Assembly: GCF_947492645.1 (NCBI RefSeq)
Contig: NZ_CANLMZ010000006.1
Location: 1 to 64,000 of the forward strand
From: an uncultured Pontibacter sp.
GTDB lineage: Bacteria; Bacteroidota; Bacteroidia; Cytophagales; Hymenobacteraceae
Direction of reading: 5' to 3'
Length of the DNA: 64,000 nt
The notes under the pieces were generated by a model that worked only from the letters and a program-made list of their open reading frames with translations, did no database searches and had not been told where the DNA came from. This document shows, one piece after another, positions 61,120 through 64,000 of the stretch; position 1 is the stretch's first letter, and every line of letters begins with the position of its first letter. The position numbers and the translations under genes were made by a program.

Positions 61120-63525
61120 TTATTCGCTTTTTAAAGATAAAACCGGGTTGGCGAGTGCAGCCTTTACAGCCTGTGTACTCATGGTGATTAGGGCAATGAC
61201 TAGGGTGATTAAACCTGCAAACAGGAACGGCCAATAACTGATGGTGATGCGATAAGTATAGTCTTCAAGCCACAGGTTGATGACGTAATAAGCGATAGGG
61301 GCAGCCAGTACAAAGGCTATGAGTACAAGCTTTACAAACTCTTTAGAGAAGAGCACGGCAATGTTAAAAACAGAGGCGCCCATCACTTTCCGAATGCCCA
61401 CTTCTTTGGTACGCTGCGCTGCCATAAAAGCTACTAAGCCATACAGCCCCAGGCAGCCGATCAGGATGGCGATAAATGAGAACACCTTAAACAGCGTATT
61501 CTGTCGGGCTTCTGCACTATAAAACTTCTCTATTGTCTCATCCAGAAATTCATAGCTGAATACATCATCCGGATAAGCTTGATTCCATACTTTTTCCAGG
61601 TGCTGCAGCGCTTCCTGCTTCTGGCTCATATCTATTTTTGCAGATAAGAAGTGGTATGTATCCGGGTTCGTTACCATAATAGTCGGGTCGATGGGCATAT
61701 GCAGCGGGTTTTGGTGGTAATCTTCCACTACACCTACAATGGATGCCTTGTAGCTACCGTTCAAGGTTATGGTCTTCCCCAAAGCATCAGCCGGGGATTC
61801 GATGCCTAATTTGCGGCGCATGGTTTCGTTTATAAGTACAACAGCAGAATCACTGTTGCTATACCCTCTTCCGGCTGCTAATTTAATGTCGTAGAGGTCC
61901 AGGTAATCAGCATCGGCAAATTTCATATTGGCATCAAAAGGAGCGTCCTCGCCGGAGTTGTTGTAGGCAAAGTTAGAGCCCCAGGTCATGTTGGCAGATG
62001 GTGGCGCACCGGCAAAGCTTATCTTGCGAATAGCGGGGTTGTTTTGCAGTTCCTGTTGCAATGCCATCAGTTTACGGCCCGCCTGGTTTGGCAACAACAG
62101 CGTTACCACGGCATCCCGGTTAAAGCCCAGCGACTTATTGCGGAAATAATCCATTTGTGCATTTACTAACAGGGTGCAGATTATAAGCACCTGGCAGATA
62201 GTGAACTGCAATACAACAAGCGCCCTGCGCAGCGATAGCCCTGCCACCTCCTGGGTGTTGATGCGGCTTTTAAGTGCAGCAATTGGCTGGAAACGCGCCA
62301 TAATAAGTGCCGGATACAGCCCTGCAAAAAGCGTTACCAAAGCTACCTCCGCCAGCAGGAACAACAGCAAAGTTGGCGATTGCAGTATACTAAACGTTAT
62401 CTGTAGCTCCAGCAAACTGTTTAAGTATGGCAGGGTAAGCTCTACCAGCACAATAGAAAGCATGGTGGCTAGCAACGTAATCAGAAGGGTTTCGCCGATA
62501 AACTGTAGCATCAGCTGGTATTTGCTGCTGCCCAATACTTTGCGCACGCCAACCTCTTTTGCCCGCCTAACAGCTTGTGCCGTTGCCAGGTTTACAAAGT
62601 TAATGCAGGCCACCAGCACCAGGAAAATGCCGATAAGCGCCATGGAGCCTATAATACCCTTGGATATAGTGCGCTGCCCAAAATTGCCGTAATCACCGTT
62701 AAAGTGCAGGTCAGAAAGGGGCTGCAGGCTAACCACTTCCTCTGTTCTGCCTTCCTGCTTTCTGTGCCTGTCAATAAAATTGTTCAGTTCTTTTGTTTTG
62801 GCATCTGGTGCTACACCCTCCGGCAACTGCACATAAAGCTGATGGTTGCTGGACAAGGTGTTGAAGGTCGTCAGATCCAGGTGGCTGTAATTTTTAAAAG
62901 ACTCGTAAGATATCAGCATCACAAAAGGGAAATCTGTATTTGCCGGAAAGTCAGGGATAACAGAAGTCACCTTAAGCGTGAGGATGTTGTTATACTTTAG
63001 CAGCTTTCCTACAGCATCGCCTTCAGGAAAGTATTTATCAGCTATACTTTGAGTAAGCACAACCGTGTTTGGCTCTGCTAAGCCAGTCCGTGGGTCTGTA
63101 CTTCCAGTCTTAAAATCAAACAGGTCGAAGAAAGACGGCTCTACAAACGCAATGGGGTTTTCTTCTAGAAAGCGTTTAGGAGCATCGCCATCGTTGCTTA
63201 GGACATTGATCTGGGCGCCTTCCTCGCCAAAAATGGTTGTGAGGTTTTCCATGCCAAGCTTTCCGTTTGTGCGCAACAGCTTTGGCAGCGGAAACCGCGT
63301 TCCTGAGTTTCGGTTCACCCCATCCTCGTAGTAGGTATCGGAGTTAACACGGTAGATGCGGCTGGCATTGCCGTGGAAGGTATCGTAGCTTAGTTCGTAC
63401 TGTATCACCAGAAACAAAAGGATGCTGCAGGTAATGCCAAGCGAAAGCCCCGCTACATTTAGCAGGCTGTAGCTTTTATTGCGCCCTAGTGAGCGCAGCG
63501 CAGTAAGAATGTATAGTTTTAGCAT
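61120..63525 (-). CDS. MacB-like ABC transporter permease
   Basis: An 801-residue permease with two FtsX-type halves. The N-terminal TM segment is at about residues 20-42 (LNVAGLSLGITCSILLFLVI), a large periplasmic MacB-type domain follows, then three segments at about 285-405. The second half repeats this from about residue 428, ending with three helices (about 675-790). Typical motifs RAKEVGVRKVLGSS and RTKEVGIRKVMGAS occur in each half. The ATPase partner is not adjacent in the window. Substrate unknown. A divergent NtrC-type regulator and two operator-like palindromes upstream suggest tight control. Confidence 0.9.
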   Translation of the reverse strand: MLKLYILTALRSLGRNKSYSLLNVAGLSLGITCSILLFLVIQYELSYDTFHGNASRIYRVNSDTYYEDGVNRNSGTRFPLPKLLRTNGKLGMENLTTIFGEEGAQINVLSNDGDAPKRFLEENPIAFVEPSFFDLFDFKTGSTDPRTGLAEPNTVVLTQSIADKYFPEGDAVGKLLKYNNILTLKVTSVIPDFPANTDFPFVMLISYESFKNYSHLDLTTFNTLSSNHQLYVQLPEGVAPDAKTKELNNFIDRHRKQEGRTEEVVSLQPLSDLHFNGDYGNFGQRTISKGIIGSMALIGIFLVLVACINFVNLATAQAVRRAKEVGVRKVLGSSKYQLMLQFIGETLLITLLATMLSIVLVELTLPYLNSLLELQITFSILQSPTLLLFLLAEVALVTLFAGLYPALIMARFQPIAALKSRINTQEVAGLSLRRALVVLQFTICQVLIICTLLVNAQMDYFRNKSLGFNRDAVVTLLLPNQAGRKLMALQQELQNNPAIRKISFAGAPPSANMTWGSNFAYNNSGEDAPFDANMKFADADYLDLYDIKLAAGRGYSNSDSAVVLINETMRRKLGIESPADALGKTITLNGSYKASIVGVVEDYHQNPLHMPIDPTIMVTNPDTYHFLSAKIDMSQKQEALQHLEKVWNQAYPDDVFSYEFLDETIEKFYSAEARQNTLFKVFSFIAILIGCLGLYGLVAFMAAQRTKEVGIRKVMGASVFNIAVLFSKEFVKLVLIAFVLAAPIAYYVINLWLEDYTYRITISYWPFLFAGLITLVIALITMSTQAVKAALANPVLSLKSE

Positions 63526-63578
63526 AGTTTTAGAAGTAGGTATGTATGGGGTTAGGTAATGCTGGTTGTGTTTATACT

Positions 63579-63598
63579 TGCCAAGCGCTGTGCCAAAG
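63579..63598 (-). promoter_or_regulatory. Near-consensus sigma-54 promoter for the permease gene
   Basis: On the minus strand the bases read TTTGGCACAGCGCTTGGCA after one C. This fits the sigma-54 pattern TGGCAC-N5-TTGC except that the -12 GC is GG, with correct 10-base spacing between the two GG/GC elements. The predicted start is near 63568, 43 bases before the permease ATG. Confidence 0.5.
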
Positions 63599-63648
63599 AA
63601 TAAATAGCGCCATTTAACTAACTACAGGGCATCTGTAGTGCCAGCCAA

Positions 63649-63664
63649 TGTCCGGGAGCGGACA
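63649..63664. promoter_or_regulatory. Operator palindrome 1, TGTCC-N6-GGACA
   Basis: TGTCCGGGAGCGGACA is an inverted repeat of 6-bp arms. Its centre is about 88 bases upstream of the predicted sigma-54 start of the permease gene, a usual place for an enhancer-binding protein. The likely binder is the NtrC-like protein encoded from 63800 (inference). Confidence 0.6.
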
Positions 63665-63669
63665 AAAAG

Positions 63670-63685
63670 TGTCCATACATGGACA
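63670..63685. promoter_or_regulatory. Operator palindrome 2, TGTCC-N6-GGACA
   Basis: TGTCCATACATGGACA has 7-bp arms and the same TGTCC-N6-GGACA frame as the first palindrome. Centre-to-centre distance is 21 bp, two helical turns, so two dimers would lie on the same face of the DNA. It is 114 bases upstream of the response regulator start. Confidence 0.6.
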
Positions 63686-63799
63686 TTGCGCTTTATACTT
63701 TTCTCTCAAATCAGCTATATTTAACCTTATTACCAATTGGCATACTATTTTCTGTTTAGCATGCATCCATCAACCTGCTTACCCACACAAAATTAGACT

Positions 63800-64000
63800 A
63801 TGGAGGAACGGAACCTGGGCCGTATATTGGTCATCGATGATAATGAGGATATACTTTTTTCGGCGAAGATGCTGCTGAAGAAGTATGCCAGGGAAGTGGT
63901 GATGGAGAAGAACCCGAAGAAGATTCCGTTCCTGATGAACAACGAGGAATTCGATCTGATTATGCTGGATATGAACTTTAGCCACGACATTACCAGCGGG
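63800..64000 (+). CDS. NtrC-like sigma-54-dependent response regulator, N-terminal part
   Basis: Only the first 67 codons are in the window. They encode a receiver domain: ILVIDDNEDIL with the acidic pair at residues 13-14, and the phosphorylation-site strand LIMLDMNFSHDITSG with Asp57. The phrase LDMNF-x-D-x-TSG is characteristic of Bacteroidota response regulators of the NtrC type, which go on to an AAA+ domain and a Fis-type DNA-binding domain. The start ATG at 63800 is preceded by a purine-rich stretch. It is divergent from the permease gene and likely controls it together with the sigma-54 promoter and the palindromes. Confidence 0.8.
   Translation, partial: MEERNLGRILVIDDNEDILFSAKMLLKKYAREVVMEKNPKKIPFLMNNEEFDLIMLDMNFSHDITSG

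Noticed and set aside
63741..63768. Possible sigma-54 promoter (TTGGCA then a TTTAGC) upstream of the response regulator
   Set aside because: The distance between the GG and GC elements is wrong, so it does not fit the fixed 10-base spacing.
1..64000. tRNA, rRNA, CRISPR arrays, insertion sequences and prophage
   Set aside because: No tRNA-like TTCGAAT arms, no rRNA stretches, no regularly spaced repeats, no transposase or phage proteins and no terminal repeats were seen by eye.

Overview
The window looks like a chromosomal segment of a Bacteroidota bacterium. The best guess is the Hymenobacteraceae/Cytophagales, something like Pontibacter; the genus is inferred from protein flavour and not proven. 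Supporting signs are promoters of the Bacteroidota type (TTTG, 19 bases, TAnnTTTG), many short lipoproteins with a late-Cys lipobox, a DUF5117-type zinc protease, a protein resembling a type IX secretion C-terminal domain, NtrC-type regulator plus MacB-like permease pairing, the menaquinone (men) pathway, and moderate GC. Gene density is high. There are no rRNA, tRNA, CRISPR, phage or insertion-sequence signals. The content is mostly housekeeping and stress metabolism.

Left part (1-19 kb): a dipeptidase (pepD), a YczE-like membrane protein, a transglutaminase-like protein and a DUF2306 protein. Then comes an operon joining a DoxX-glutathione peroxidase fusion to an OhrR-type redox repressor, with a clear inverted repeat on its promoter. 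It is followed by a lipoprotein, an FRG-domain protein, a manganese catalase, a PA0069-type radical SAM protein, a TPR lipoprotein, pirin, a DJ-1/PfpI protein, two tandem RluF-like pseudouridine synthases and an EreA-like protein.

Middle (19-43 kb): a serine hydrolase, a branched-chain amino acid carrier and a large zinc metalloprotease. A cytochrome c / SMP-30 lactonase / alcohol dehydrogenase set follows. Next is the histidine degradation operon hutU-hutI-hutG (hutH is absent here). A menaquinone set on the minus strand (menI, menF, menD, a DoxX gene, menE) is followed by a phosphatase and the two-lipoyl E2 subunit of pyruvate dehydrogenase.

Right part (43-64 kb): a DUF305 protein, two poorly known membrane proteins and a lipoprotein phosphoesterase with a putative barrel protein. 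Then hslV, a deoxyhypusine synthase-like enzyme, an M1 aminopeptidase, a large catalase (HPII type), a 2H phosphoesterase, an ABC-F protein, a DUF2490 protein and a GH13 glucosidase. A 53-residue lipoprotein with its own strong promoter and a MacB-like permease come last. The permease is divergent from an NtrC-like response regulator cut by the window edge. Between these two are two TGTCC-N6-GGACA palindromes 21 bp apart and a near-consensus sigma-54 promoter.

The most striking feature at window scale is the word AAGTATA (reverse TATACTT), found far above expectation in genes and gaps, often as inverted pairs framing terminator hairpins. It resembles the behaviour of a DNA uptake sequence. 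Redox defence is a recurring theme: two catalases of different families, the peroxidase fusion with its repressor, pirin and DJ-1-like proteins.
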